DNA from: Sophora flavescens
Lineage: Eukaryota; Streptophyta; Magnoliopsida; Fabales; Fabaceae
Assembly (NCBI GenBank): GCA_030762895.1
Contig: CM061063.1
Coordinates: 57,429,196 to 57,493,195 of the forward strand
DNA: 64,000 nt
Reading direction: 5' to 3'
The position numbers and the translations under genes are program-made. The first letter of the stretch is position 1. Each line of letters begins with the position of its first letter. Below, piece after piece: positions 1 through 9,443 of this stretch. Below the pieces are notes generated by a model, which ran no database searches, had not been told where the DNA came from, and saw only the letters and a list, made by a program, of their open reading frames with translations.

Positions 1-472
1 CTTGTTTCTGTAATTTTTGTATGTATATGGTATATGCGTCTATTGCATGTTTATGTATATATGCGATATGTACATTGGTTCTGGAATCCTTATTATGTTC
101 TACGATGGCGTCAAGTGTTGATGTTAAACATGATCGGTTTCAGTTCTCTGTTGGTGGCGTTAAGGGGTTTCAGACATGAAGAGTTCATGTTCTTGCGGCT
201 GAGGTTCCATGGGTTGAAACCCTAGCCGCCGTTCCTTGCAACGTGAAGTGTTCACGGGCCTTGCGGTTTTAGGGTTGAGAGGTTGAAACCCTAGCCGCCA
301 AGGAAGCGAGGCACACTTCGGAGAGAAATTTTTCCTCCGGGGCGCTGCCCCGTACCCCGCAAGGGACGGCCTCCCCTTGAACCCCGCCCGCTGACCGGGC
401 AGCGGGAACCCTGTGCTACCTCTGCGTAGTGTGTTATTTCGAAATTCAAAATTTTGAAATCTTTTGTATCAC

Positions 473-523
<51 letters not shown>

Positions 524-1507
524 GAGGTATTACTATTGTTTGTTATTATTTGCGTTGTGATGCATGGTGGATGGTTATGGCCTTAGTCTTTTGGTTTATT
601 TTGAAATACGACCTGCGTGCCGTGCCTTTCTCTTATATTCCATATGTATATTCTTTTCTCATCTCACTCCCCCTCATATGTAAAATGAGGTTTTTGTTTA
701 TGTAATGTAATGATGGAGACAAGAAGACGTTATCCCGTGGGAGATCATGCTTGGAGAAGCTTGGACGCTCCTACGTTTCAGTTTAGATTCTCTCATTGGC
801 TTGGGAGAGTCAATGCGTTAGGGGCCATAACCATATCACATTTATTTGCCTTATATATGTATGAGATGCATGTATGTATATAGTATGTTAAAAGGAGTTT
901 AACTAATATATGTATGAGATGCATGTATGTAAATAGTAAGTTAAAAAGTTTAACAAATGATGAGATCGAATTTTAATCAAATCCCTCAAAAGGAAATATT
1001 AAGTCACATTTAAAGGCCTTCCAATGCATGGCACTCGTCAAACTATGATCGATTAAGTGTGGGTCCGCCAAAGCGGGGTACCTTTATCTATACTAGTAAA
1101 ACGTGATGGGACAAATGTAATGTTCAACTGCTATCCATTGGGTCTGACTTAACTAAGCCAACTTCAATAGGATTGAAAGGCTTAGAGGCTTATAAGTTGG
1201 GCTTTAGTCCATGTGATGGATTAGAATAAGAGTTATTCACCCAACTGTCCAAGAGTTGCATGAGATGCAATCGGAAAGTGTTTCCTACCTATATAACCGA
1301 ATTTTGAGTGATCAGCCAAAGCTGACTTAAAGCTAGGTGAAATATGGATCTTGGCCCACTAGAAAATCTTCCAACGGGATTTTCCGAATCAATGATGAGG
1401 GTCATTGTTTTGAGTAAAATAGTGGGAGGCGTATTTAATTAAAGACCTTATTAAATAACTTCATGGCATGATACTTATATTTTGCATATTTATTTCTGTA
1501 GATTACC
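1..1507 (+). other. 5' untranslated leader of the copia element
   Basis: About 1.5 kb of non-coding sequence precedes the gag start, with no PBS or LTR end in it, so the window opens inside the leader. It contains a direct repeat (GGTTGAAACCCTAGCCGCC at about 214 and 281) and a GC-rich block at 330-412 with self-complementary stretches (CGGGGC/GCCCCG around GCT; CCCGCT/AGCGGG). A pyrimidine-rich run ending in CTGTAG at about 1501, seven bases before the gag ATG, looks like a splice acceptor. The rest shows no gene. Confidence 0.6.
474..521. repeat. (AAT)n microsatellite
   Basis: About 16 uninterrupted AAT units lie in the copia leader. Such arrays are usually length-variable. Reading it as an asparagine run is an artefact of the frame. 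Confidence 0.97.
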
Positions 1508-4039
1508 ATGGCATCAAACACATCAAGTAACCTGTCATTGCGATCCGTCCTTGAGAAGGATAAACTATCCGAAACAAATTTTCTGGACTGGTACAGAAAC
1601 TTGAGGATTGTCCTCAAACATGAGAAAAGGCTGTATGTTCTTGAGGAGCCTATTCCTGAGGAGCCACCGGCTGCAAATGCTCCTAGGGCTGACAAGGATG
1701 CTTATAAGAAGCATCAGGATGACGCCTTAGACGTCGGCTGTCTTATGTTTGCTACCATGACCTCTAAGCTGCAAAAGCAACATGAGACCATGGAGGGGTA
1801 CGATATGATCGTGCACCTCAAGCTGCTCTACCAAGAGCAAGAAAGGCATGAGCGGTTCGAAGTTTCCAGAGCCCTTTTCCAGTGTAAATTGGCAGGAGGA
1901 AGCCCTGTGAGTCCTCATGTACTCCAGATGATCGGGTACATTGAGAATCTTGAGAGACTGGGATTTCCTTTAGGCCAAGAGTTGGCCACCGACTTAGTTC
2001 TGCAATCGTTGCCTGAGAGCTATAGTCAGTTTGTCATGAACTATAATATGAATGATCTTGACAAACCTTTGCCAGAATTGTTGAGCATGTTAAGAACTGC
2101 TGAACAAAATATTAACAAAGGAAAGGGGATGGCCATTTTGATGGTCCAGGCTGAAAAAAGCAAGAAGCAGCCCAAGAAGTCCACGTACAAACAAAAGGGC
2201 AAGCGCAAGGCCATCAACAAGTTCAAGCCCAGTACTTCTGGCTTGAAGCCTGTGGGTGGTGTGGCTAAGGAAGGCAATTGCTTCCACTGTGGTCGGACCG
2301 GACATTGGAAGAGGAACTGCCCAAAATACCTAGAAGAAAGCAAGAAGAAGAAGGGAAGTGAGACTTCCACTTCAGGTGTGTTTGTTATAGAAGTCAATTT
2401 ATCTACTTCTGCATCATGGGTATTAGATACTGGATGTGGTTCTCACATTTGTACAAATGTGCAGGATCTAAACAGGAGTAGACCATTGGCAAAGGGCGAA
2501 GTCGACCAACGAGTTGGAAATGGAGCAAAGGTTGTTGCTTTAGCTGTAGGGACTTATGTATTGACTTTGCCCATTGGGCTTACTATTCAGTTAGAGAATT
2601 GTTATTTTGTGCCTGCAATTAGTAGGAATATCATTTCCGTTTCTTGTTTGGACAAGATTGGTTTTTCTTTTATAATAAAGAACAAAAGTTGTTCTATTTA
2701 TTTGGATGATATTTTCTATGCTAGTGCACACATGAGTAATGGGCTTTATGTCCTTGATCTTGAAATGCCCATCTATAACATAAATACTAAGAGGTTCAAA
2801 CCAAATGAGTTGAACCCGTCTTATCTTTGGCATTGTCGTTTAGGCCATATAAATGAGAAGCGCATTTCGAAGCTCCATAAAGATGGACTATTGGACTCAT
2901 TTGATTATGAATCATATGAGATATGTGAGTCTTGTTTATTGGGAAAGATGACCAAAGCTCCATTCACCGGAAAAGGTGAAAGAGCTAACGATCTTTTGGG
3001 TCTTATACATAGCGATGTATGCGGACCCCTAAACACATTAGCTAGAGGTGGTTTTCAGTACTTCATCACATTTACTGATGATTTCAGTAGATATGGATTT
3101 GTGTATCTTATGAAACATAAATCGGAATCCTTTGAAAAGTTCAAGGAATTCAAAAATGAGGTACAAAACCAACTTGGTAAAAATATTAAAACTCTTCGAT
3201 CATATCGAGGTGGTGAATATTTGAGCCTAGAGTTTGATGACCATCTGAGAGAGTGTGGAATTTTATCTCAACTCACTCCACCTGGAACACCACAATGGAA
3301 TGGTGTTTATGAGAGGAGAAATCGAACCTTGTTGGACATGGTTCAGTCTATGATGAGTCATGCAAACCTTCCAAACTCTTTCTGGGGACATGCTCTATTA
3401 ACAGCAGCTTTTACAATTAACCGTGTTCCATCCAAAACGGTAGAAAAGACACCATATGAGATATGGACTGGTAGACGACCCAGCATGTCTTTTATGAAGA
3501 TTTGGGGTTGTGAAGCATATGTAAAACGTCAAGTTTCTAATAAGCTTGATCCCAAATCTGATAAATGCTTCTTTGTGGGGTATCCCAAAGAAACCAAGGG
3601 ATACTATTTCTATAATCCTTCCGAAGGCAAAGTGTTTGTCGCACGGACTAGTGTATTCCTAGAAAAGGAGTTTATCTCCATAGGAACCAGTGGGAGGAAG
3701 ATAGAACTTGAAGAAATTCAAGAATCACAGAGTAGTGACCTACCATTGGTAGAACAGGAGCGACCTTCACAAAATGCTGTGGAGGAACAACCTGCTCCAG
3801 TAGCACAAGACCAACGTAGGTCTAACAGGATACGTCACCAGCCTGAGAGATATGGATTTCTCATGACTCCACAAGGTGATGTATTGCTCATGGATCAAGA
3901 TGAGCCTGTGACTTACCAGGAGGCCATCACTGGCCCAGAATCTGAGAAGTGGCTTGAGGCCATGAAATTTGAGATGGATTCCATGTACACCAACCAGGTA
4001 TGGACCTTGGTAGAGCCACCTGAAGGGGTAAACCCATAA
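1508..4039 (+). CDS. Copia gag-protease-integrase, N-terminal part of a broken gag-pol
   Basis: The 843-codon open segment starts at ATG 1508 and stops at TAA 4037-4039. Domains in order: gag (about residues 1-225, UBN2-like); a CCHC zinc knuckle starting at Cys258 (CFHCGRTGHWKRNC); aspartic protease with DTG at 307-309; GAG-pre-integrase with an LWHCRLGH motif near 440; and the integrase core. The integrase D,D-35-E positions are Asp503 (HSDVCGP), residue 566 and Glu602 (ERRN). Residue 566, normally the second catalytic Asp in LRSDRGGEY, is Tyr here, so the integrase should be inactive. Translation runs out near 4029, where a one-base frameshift precedes the RT domain. The segment would normally encode capsid, maturation and integration functions. 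It is a relic. Confidence 0.9.
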   Translation: MASNTSSNLSLRSVLEKDKLSETNFLDWYRNLRIVLKHEKRLYVLEEPIPEEPPAANAPRADKDAYKKHQDDALDVGCLMFATMTSKLQKQHETMEGYDMIVHLKLLYQEQERHERFEVSRALFQCKLAGGSPVSPHVLQMIGYIENLERLGFPLGQELATDLVLQSLPESYSQFVMNYNMNDLDKPLPELLSMLRTAEQNINKGKGMAILMVQAEKSKKQPKKSTYKQKGKRKAINKFKPSTSGLKPVGGVAKEGNCFHCGRTGHWKRNCPKYLEESKKKKGSETSTSGVFVIEVNLSTSASWVLDTGCGSHICTNVQDLNRSRPLAKGEVDQRVGNGAKVVALAVGTYVLTLPIGLTIQLENCYFVPAISRNIISVSCLDKIGFSFIIKNKSCSIYLDDIFYASAHMSNGLYVLDLEMPIYNINTKRFKPNELNPSYLWHCRLGHINEKRISKLHKDGLLDSFDYESYEICESCLLGKMTKAPFTGKGERANDLLGLIHSDVCGPLNTLARGGFQYFITFTDDFSRYGFVYLMKHKSESFEKFKEFKNEVQNQLGKNIKTLRSYRGGEYLSLEFDDHLRECGILSQLTPPGTPQWNGVYERRNRTLLDMVQSMMSHANLPNSFWGHALLTAAFTINRVPSKTVEKTPYEIWTGRRPSMSFMKIWGCEAYVKRQVSNKLDPKSDKCFFVGYPKETKGYYFYNPSEGKVFVARTSVFLEKEFISIGTSGRKIELEEIQESQSSDLPLVEQERPSQNAVEEQPAPVAQDQRRSNRIRHQPERYGFLMTPQGDVLLMDQDEPVTYQEAITGPESEKWLEAMKFEMDSMYTNQVWTLVEPPEGVNP

Positions 4040-5480
4040 GGTGCAAGTGGGTTTTCAAAAATAAAACTGACATGGATGGTAAAGTACATACCTTTAAGGC
4101 GCGATTGGTGGCTAAAGGTTTCAAGCAAATTCATGGTGTCGACTATGATGAGACCTTTTCACCTGTTGCGATGCTTAAATCCGTCCGGATCTTACTTGCT
4201 ATCGCTGCATACCATGATTATGAGATATGGCAGATGGATGTCAAAACTGCTTTCCTTAATGGAAAGCTTCTTGAGGATGTGTACATGACACAACCTGAAG
4301 GCTTTGACATTTCAGAGGATGCCAGAAAGGTATGTAAATTGCAGTGATCAATCTATGGATTGAAGCAAGCTTCCAGAAGTTGGAACCTTCGTTTTGATGA
4401 TGCTGTAAGACAGTATGGATTCATCAAAAATGAAGATGAACCTTGTGTCTACAAGAAGGTTAGTGGGAGCATTGTTGTTTTTCTAGTGTTATATGTAGAT
4501 GACATATTACTCATTGGAAATGACATCCCTACACTACAAAATGTAAAGACATGGTTAGGGAATTGCTTCTCTATGAAAGATTTGGGTGAAGCTACCTATG
4601 TATTGGGAATCAGGATCTATAGGGATAGATCGCTGAAATTGCTTGGCCTAAGTCAGATTACATACATAGACAAAGTGTTGAGACGCTTTAACATGCATGA
4701 ATCCAAGAAAGGACTCTTGCCTATGTCACATGGTATATGCCTATCAAAGGCACAATCCCCTTCCACTCAAGAAGAAAGGGATCGCATGAGTAAGATTCCA
4801 TATGCATCCGCAATTGGATCTATCATGTATGCCATGTTATGTACTCGACCAGATGTATCGTATGCTTTAAGCATAACGGCAGTGTACCGATCGATCCCGG
4901 TGAAAGTCACTAGTCTGCTATCAAGAACATCCTTAAGTACTTGAGAAGAACTAAGGATTCGTTCTTGGTATATGGAGGCGAGGAAGAGCTTGTTGTAATA
5001 GGTTACACCGATGCTAGCTTCAAGACCGATAAGGATGATTCCAGATCACAATCTGGTTATGTGTTCTGCCTGAATGGCGGGGCGGTGAGCTGGAAGAGTT
5101 CAAAGCAGGAGACAGTCGCCGATTCTACTACAGAGGCTGAGTATATTGCCGCCTCCAATACAGCAAAGGAGGCTGTTTGGATCAGGAAGTTCATTGTTGA
5201 GCTTGGTACAGTTCCTAGTATTGTGGACCCCATTGATCTCTATTGTGATAACAATGGGGCCATTACATAAGCTAAGGAACCTAGATCTCATCAGCGATCC
5301 AAACATATACTTAGGCGCTTCGATCTCATTCGAGAGATTATCGATAGAGGAGATGTGAAAATATGTAGAGTACCAACACTTGATAACGTTGCTGACCCAC
5401 TTACGAAACCTCTTGCTCAACAGAAGCATGAAGGTCACACTAGATCGATAGGCATTAGATTTATGCCTGATTGGCTCTAG
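4030..5480 (+). pseudogene. Copia reverse transcriptase-RNase H, disrupted C-terminal part of gag-pol
   Basis: After a frameshift at about 4029 the frame resumes with RT (VAKGFKQIHGVDYDETFSPV; active site YVDD at 4492-4503), then RNase H (TDASF, SQSGYVF, STTEAEYIA) to the terminal TAG at 5478-5480. Breaks: TGA at 4345-4347, a frameshift between about 4880 and 4905, TAG at 4911-4913, and TAA at 5268-5270. The three stops fall at positions usually occupied by Arg, Trp and Gln codons in the family, as expected from C-to-T decay. The region would copy RNA to DNA in virus-like particles if intact. It cannot do so as it stands. Confidence 0.92.
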
Positions 5481-5494
5481 TGCTAGTGGGAGAT
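5481..5494 (+). other. Polypurine tract of the copia element
   Basis: The purine-rich TGCTAGTGGGAGAT lies directly before the LTR start TGTTGG, right after the pol stop. This is the expected site of plus-strand DNA priming. Confidence 0.75.
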
Positions 5495-6906
5495 TGTTGG
5501 TGTAAGCCCTAGAGGCCAGTGTATTTCTTAGACTTACATTTGTATCTTGCTATTATATATATATACATATATGATATGAGGCATTCCAGTTTATTGTGTT
5601 ACTTGTTTAAACATAATAAAGTCCTTAGAATAGAAATTTCAGTTTAATAGAATATCAAGTATATGACTTGATCGTGAGACACTATTGAACAATGAAATCC
5701 TATTCTTAAATATCCGTAGTCAAGTATTTTATTAATAAGGACAATAATAATACATTGAGACTATTATGTGTGCAGACTGATGACCATATCTCACGGGTCA
5801 TGGATATGAGATATCGAGTCGCCACATAGGTACACATTAGAGTAATGATGTACTGGATTGACCCACCATGAGAACACTACATGGAGCGTTGTGTGAGTGT
5901 CATAAGTAGTTCTCATAGTGACAATGGTGTATGCAATCCTTCGACCTGAAATTGCTACGATCCCTACATGAGGAGTCGTGTGCTTTAATATCGTCAAACG
6001 TCATCTGTAATAGGATGATTATAAAGACGATCATTGGGCATACCACGAGCCATGCAGAGGGATGTGAGTGACCTAGATGGAATTTGTCCCTCCTACATAA
6101 AAGGAGTAATATCTGTGGGGCCCCTGATAGAGTGAGACTGTAAAATGCATGGCCGTGCTGAAATGAGTCAATATGAGATATTGACCTCATTTGTTGTTAA
6201 GTCTACTCGGGTATCAAGGAACATGATATTGAACCATACAAGGGTGACACATTCTATGTCTTGTGTTCAATATAGATATATGGACAAAGGGATAATAATG
6301 CACATGAATATTTGTCACAGAAAGGTTTCGTCAAATCACTGACTTTCTCACTACTTAGGTAGCAGTGATGTATTGCTAGATACCGCTCACTGTTTGTAAT
6401 ATTAAATGGGATTTAATATTACTACTAACGTTTTGGGAACCTATAGGGTCACACACATAAGAGCGGATTAAAAGAAGCATTAAAAGGAGAGTTGGACTTT
6501 TCTATTGGGCCTACCGCATAGTACATGGGGCTTAGGTCAAATGCTGCTCACTAACTCACTTAAGGAGGTGCTTCTATAAGTAGACCACCTGAGCTATTGT
6601 GCCTACACAGTTTTGTTTTACCCTAGCCGCACATAGAGAGTGATAGTGAGCAGCAGGTCTCGGTTTTCGAAGCTAGCACTGTGAAACACAGACGCTTCGG
6701 GTTCGTGACGTTGGACGTTCACGGAATCTGCTCGTGTGGATACCTTAGAGACATCGTTCGTGCGGTGTTCATGATAGACGATTTTAATCAACTGTCATCA
6801 CTTCAAGAGGTAAATCTTCTAACCATGAATCATGACCATTCGCAAGGATCCTTCGATGGGAATTTTTCCGCTGCGTTATTTTTTTTTTATACGCAAATTC
6901 CCAACA
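5495..6906 (+). repeat. Copia 3' LTR (1412 bp)
   Basis: The LTR begins TGTTGGTG and ends CCCAACA, giving short inverted ends with TG...CA. It follows the PPT directly and is followed by the 5-bp target GTCAC. The 5' LTR is not in the window, so insertion age cannot be estimated from here. Open frames inside it (for example near 6681-7118, which crosses its border) are fortuitous. Confidence 0.88.
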
Positions 6907-6995
6907 GTCACAGTCCTCGTGGGAACGATAAACGGTCTCACCACCGTATTACTTGTACGACTAGGTATACTTGCCTAGAACCCCCAACAAGTTTT

Positions 6996-7013
6996 TGGCG
7001 TCGTTGCCGGGGA
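6996..7013 (+). other. Primer-binding site, tRNA-Asp type
   Basis: TGGCGTCGTTGCCGGGGA lies six bases after the 5' LTR end. It matches the complement of the tRNA-Asp(GUC) 3' end (TGGCGCCGTTGCCGGGGA) with one C-to-T change. The unmutated form occurs in the related element at 50358. Confidence 0.9.
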
Positions 7014-7191
7014 TTGTGTTTCAATATTAGCATACCCATTTCGATTACTAATTTAAGCAAAAAAAAATTCTGTTATCTGTTTCTGTTTGCTGTCATTTTT
7101 TTTGTTTTACTGTCATAGGTTTTTCTGTTTTAGTTGTTGTTTGTGTGTTGTCATTTACTCCTAACACTCTTGGTTGCTAGACTGTTTGTGC

Positions 7192-8655
7192 ATGCGAGGT
7201 ACTATCCCGGCTGACCAACTCCTCTACGATCCTGAAATAGAAAGAACAACTAGGGAGAATCGGAGGCAAGCAAGAGAGCAGAAACTGTTAGAACAACAAG
7301 AAGAAGAACAAGAGACTTCCACCTCTCAAGTTCATCAAGAAAGACTCAGGATGGCAGGCAATGGTGAAAATGCTCCACCACGGAGGACACTTGGTGACTA
7401 TGCCAATACAAATGTCAATTGGCATGTCACTAGCATAGTGAGGCCTCTAGTGAACTGCGCAAATTTTGAAATCAAGCCAGCTCTCATCAATATGGTTTCA
7501 CAAAATCAATTTGCCGGGTTGGATAAGGAAGATCCTAATAATCATGTCTCCTACTTCCTGGAGTTATGTGATACGAGAAAGCACAATGGTGTTTCCGATG
7601 ATGCACTCCGCTTAAGGTTGTTTCCTTTCTCTCTAAGAGATAGGGCCAAGGCTTGGCTCCAATCTCAACCAAGGGGGAGCATCACTACATGGGATGACTT
7701 AGAGGCAAAATTTCTTGCAAGGTTCTTTCCTGCCTCAAGATTTGTGAAGACAAGGGGTGATATCATAAGCTTTGCTCAACAAGAGGGTGAGACTCTTCAT
7801 GACACATGGGAAAGGTTCAAAGACTTGCTCCGAAGATGTCCAAATCATGGGTTTGATGATCATACCCAAATGCAAACATTTTGCAATGGATTGAGGCCGT
7901 CAACCAGGTATATGTTGGATGCCTCAGCTGGAGGTTCCATGAACACAAAGACAGCGGAGGAAGCATTGATTTTAATAGAGGCTATGGCATATAATGACTA
8001 TTTGATGCATCATGATCGGGGTCCCACATCAAGAAGGGGAGTGTTGGAGTTAGACTCACAAACTGCACTTTTGGCTCAAAATAAGATTATGACACAACAA
8101 CTTGAGTCCATCACCAAGCAACTAGCTCAACTTCCACAACAACTCCAAACTGTTCAAGGGACAACCATGCCACCTCAACAAGTAATGAGATGTGATTTTT
8201 GTGGAGGAGATCATAATAATGGAAGATGTGAGGCACCACCTAGTTCCCATGAGGAAGCTAATTATATGGGGAACTATGGGCGGCAAGGCAACAACCAATA
8301 CTCCAACAATTACAACCAAGGGTGGAGGAATCAAACATGTTTTGGTTGGAAACAAGATGTCGGACAAGCAAGTAAGCCTCAACCCACACCACCACCTCAA
8401 GATCGGACTTCTATCTTGGAGAACACTCTCAATCAGTTCATGCAAATGTCCATGTCAAACCAGAAAAACACCGATGCTTCTATAAAGAACTTGGAGGTTC
8501 AAGTTGGACAGATTGCAAAGCAACTAGCGGAGCAATCTAGCAGCAGTTTTTCAGGTAATACTCAAACTAATACTAAAGAGCATTGTAAGGCTATTGTTTT
8601 GAGGAGGGGTAAAAGTCTTGAGGAAGAAAGTAGTGAGCCTTTGGTGAAAAATTAG
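7192..8655 (+). CDS. Gag of the Athila-like element
   Basis: I chose ATG 7192 (MRGTIPADQ) over the upstream in-frame ATG at 7174 because the related element at 50521 starts the same way. The protein carries the plant retrotransposon gag domain (FPFSLRDRAKAWLQS, then FLARFFPASR, then TWERFKDLLRRCPNHG), a Cys-rich segment (CDFCGGDHNNGRC) and a Gln/Asn-rich tail. It should form the capsid and bind element RNA. A TAG at 8653-8655 interrupts a reading frame that continues with an acidic Lys/Glu-rich linker, so this is probably a truncated gag-pol rather than a natural gag end. Confidence 0.88.
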   Translation: MRGTIPADQLLYDPEIERTTRENRRQAREQKLLEQQEEEQETSTSQVHQERLRMAGNGENAPPRRTLGDYANTNVNWHVTSIVRPLVNCANFEIKPALINMVSQNQFAGLDKEDPNNHVSYFLELCDTRKHNGVSDDALRLRLFPFSLRDRAKAWLQSQPRGSITTWDDLEAKFLARFFPASRFVKTRGDIISFAQQEGETLHDTWERFKDLLRRCPNHGFDDHTQMQTFCNGLRPSTRYMLDASAGGSMNTKTAEEALILIEAMAYNDYLMHHDRGPTSRRGVLELDSQTALLAQNKIMTQQLESITKQLAQLPQQLQTVQGTTMPPQQVMRCDFCGGDHNNGRCEAPPSSHEEANYMGNYGRQGNNQYSNNYNQGWRNQTCFGWKQDVGQASKPQPTPPPQDRTSILENTLNQFMQMSMSNQKNTDASIKNLEVQVGQIAKQLAEQSSSSFSGNTQTNTKEHCKAIVLRRGKSLEEESSEPLVKN

Positions 8656-9443
8656 AGAGTTGATGAAAAAACAGAGTTGAGTGAGGAGAAAAAAGAGGAA
8701 AAAGGCAAAGAGGTTGTAGTAGAGGAGGAAGAAAAAGACAGTGAAAAAGACAAGAGGGAGAAGCTAGTGGATGAGAATTCAATTTTGAGGAGGACTAAAA
8801 GTCAGATTTTGAAAGATGGAGACAAGCCTCAGAGATCCCCTCTTATGTGAAGTTGCCGTATCCTCATTTGAGCAAGAAAAAGGAGAAGGAAGAACAGTTT
8901 GCCAAATTTCTTGACATCTTCAAGAGGTTACAGATTAACATACCCTTTGCTGAAGCACTAGAGCAGATGCCCACGTATGCAAGGTTCATGAAGGAGTTGC
9001 TCATGAAGAAAAGAAAGTTCAAAGAAGGCGAGACCGTTGCCTTGACAAAAGAGTGTAGTGCGATACTTCAAAGGAAGCTACCTCCAAAGCTTAAAAATCC
9101 TGGTAGTTTTACAATCCCTTGCACTATTGGGAAGGCCTTGTGTGACTTGGGAGAGAGTATCAATTTGATGCCGCTTTCAATTTTGAACAAGCTTGGAGGT
9201 GGTGAGGTGAAACCAACAAGGATGGCATTGCAACTAGCCGATAGATCAATCAAGCGTCCTTATGGTATTCTGGAAGATGTTTTGGTGAAAGTGGATAAGT
9301 TTATCTTCCCAGTGGATTTTGTGATATTAGATGTGGAGGAAGATGCGGAAGTTCCACTTATATTGGGGAGACCTTTTTCTAGCAACTGGTCGTGCTTTGA
9401 TAGATGTACAAAAGGGCCAACTCCGACTCAGAGTGCAAGATGA
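8656..9443 (+). pseudogene. Gag-protease linker and aspartic protease, frameshifted
   Basis: Acidic/basic linker sequence follows the 8653 stop. A frameshift near 8835-8846 moves the protein into the frame beginning KLPYPHLSKKKEKEEQF. This reads through the region before the protease and the protease itself (CTIGKALCDLGESINLMP, then VPLILGRPF). DLG-S-INLMP is the Athila-type active-site motif. An apparent extra T in a T run at about 9375-9379 shifts the frame again, so the last residues to 9443 are out of frame. The enzyme would cleave the polyprotein. It is inactive as encoded. Confidence 0.85.

Larger units (their letters stand above)
1..6906 (+). mobile_element. Ty1/copia LTR retrotransposon, 5' end outside the window
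   Basis: The order leader, gag, zinc knuckle, protease, integrase, reverse transcriptase, RNase H, LTR (integrase before RT) identifies Ty1/copia. The 3' LTR runs from TGTTGG at 5495 to CCAACA at 6906. The five bases after it (GTCAC, 6907-6911) resume the 5' LTR of an Athila-like element, whose 3' LTR has the uninterrupted sequence at about 15673-15677. So the copia element inserted into that older LTR. The 5' LTR and PBS lie left of the window. The coding region is dead (see 1508-4039 and 4030-5480). I did not assign a lineage within copia. Confidence 0.9.

Noticed and set aside
330..412. Plastid DNA insertion suggested by GC-rich sequence
   Set aside because: No plastid gene is recognisable, and the block lies in a continuous copia leader.
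454..705. Open frame with a long Asn run
   Set aside because: It is the (AAT)n microsatellite read in one frame, with no domain or conserved context.
6996..7013. A tRNA-Asp gene fragment
   Set aside because: Only the 18-nt complement of the tRNA 3' end is present, at the expected PBS position.
6681..7118. 145-codon + strand open frame
   Set aside because: It crosses the copia LTR end, the Athila LTR remnant and the PBS, so it is chance.
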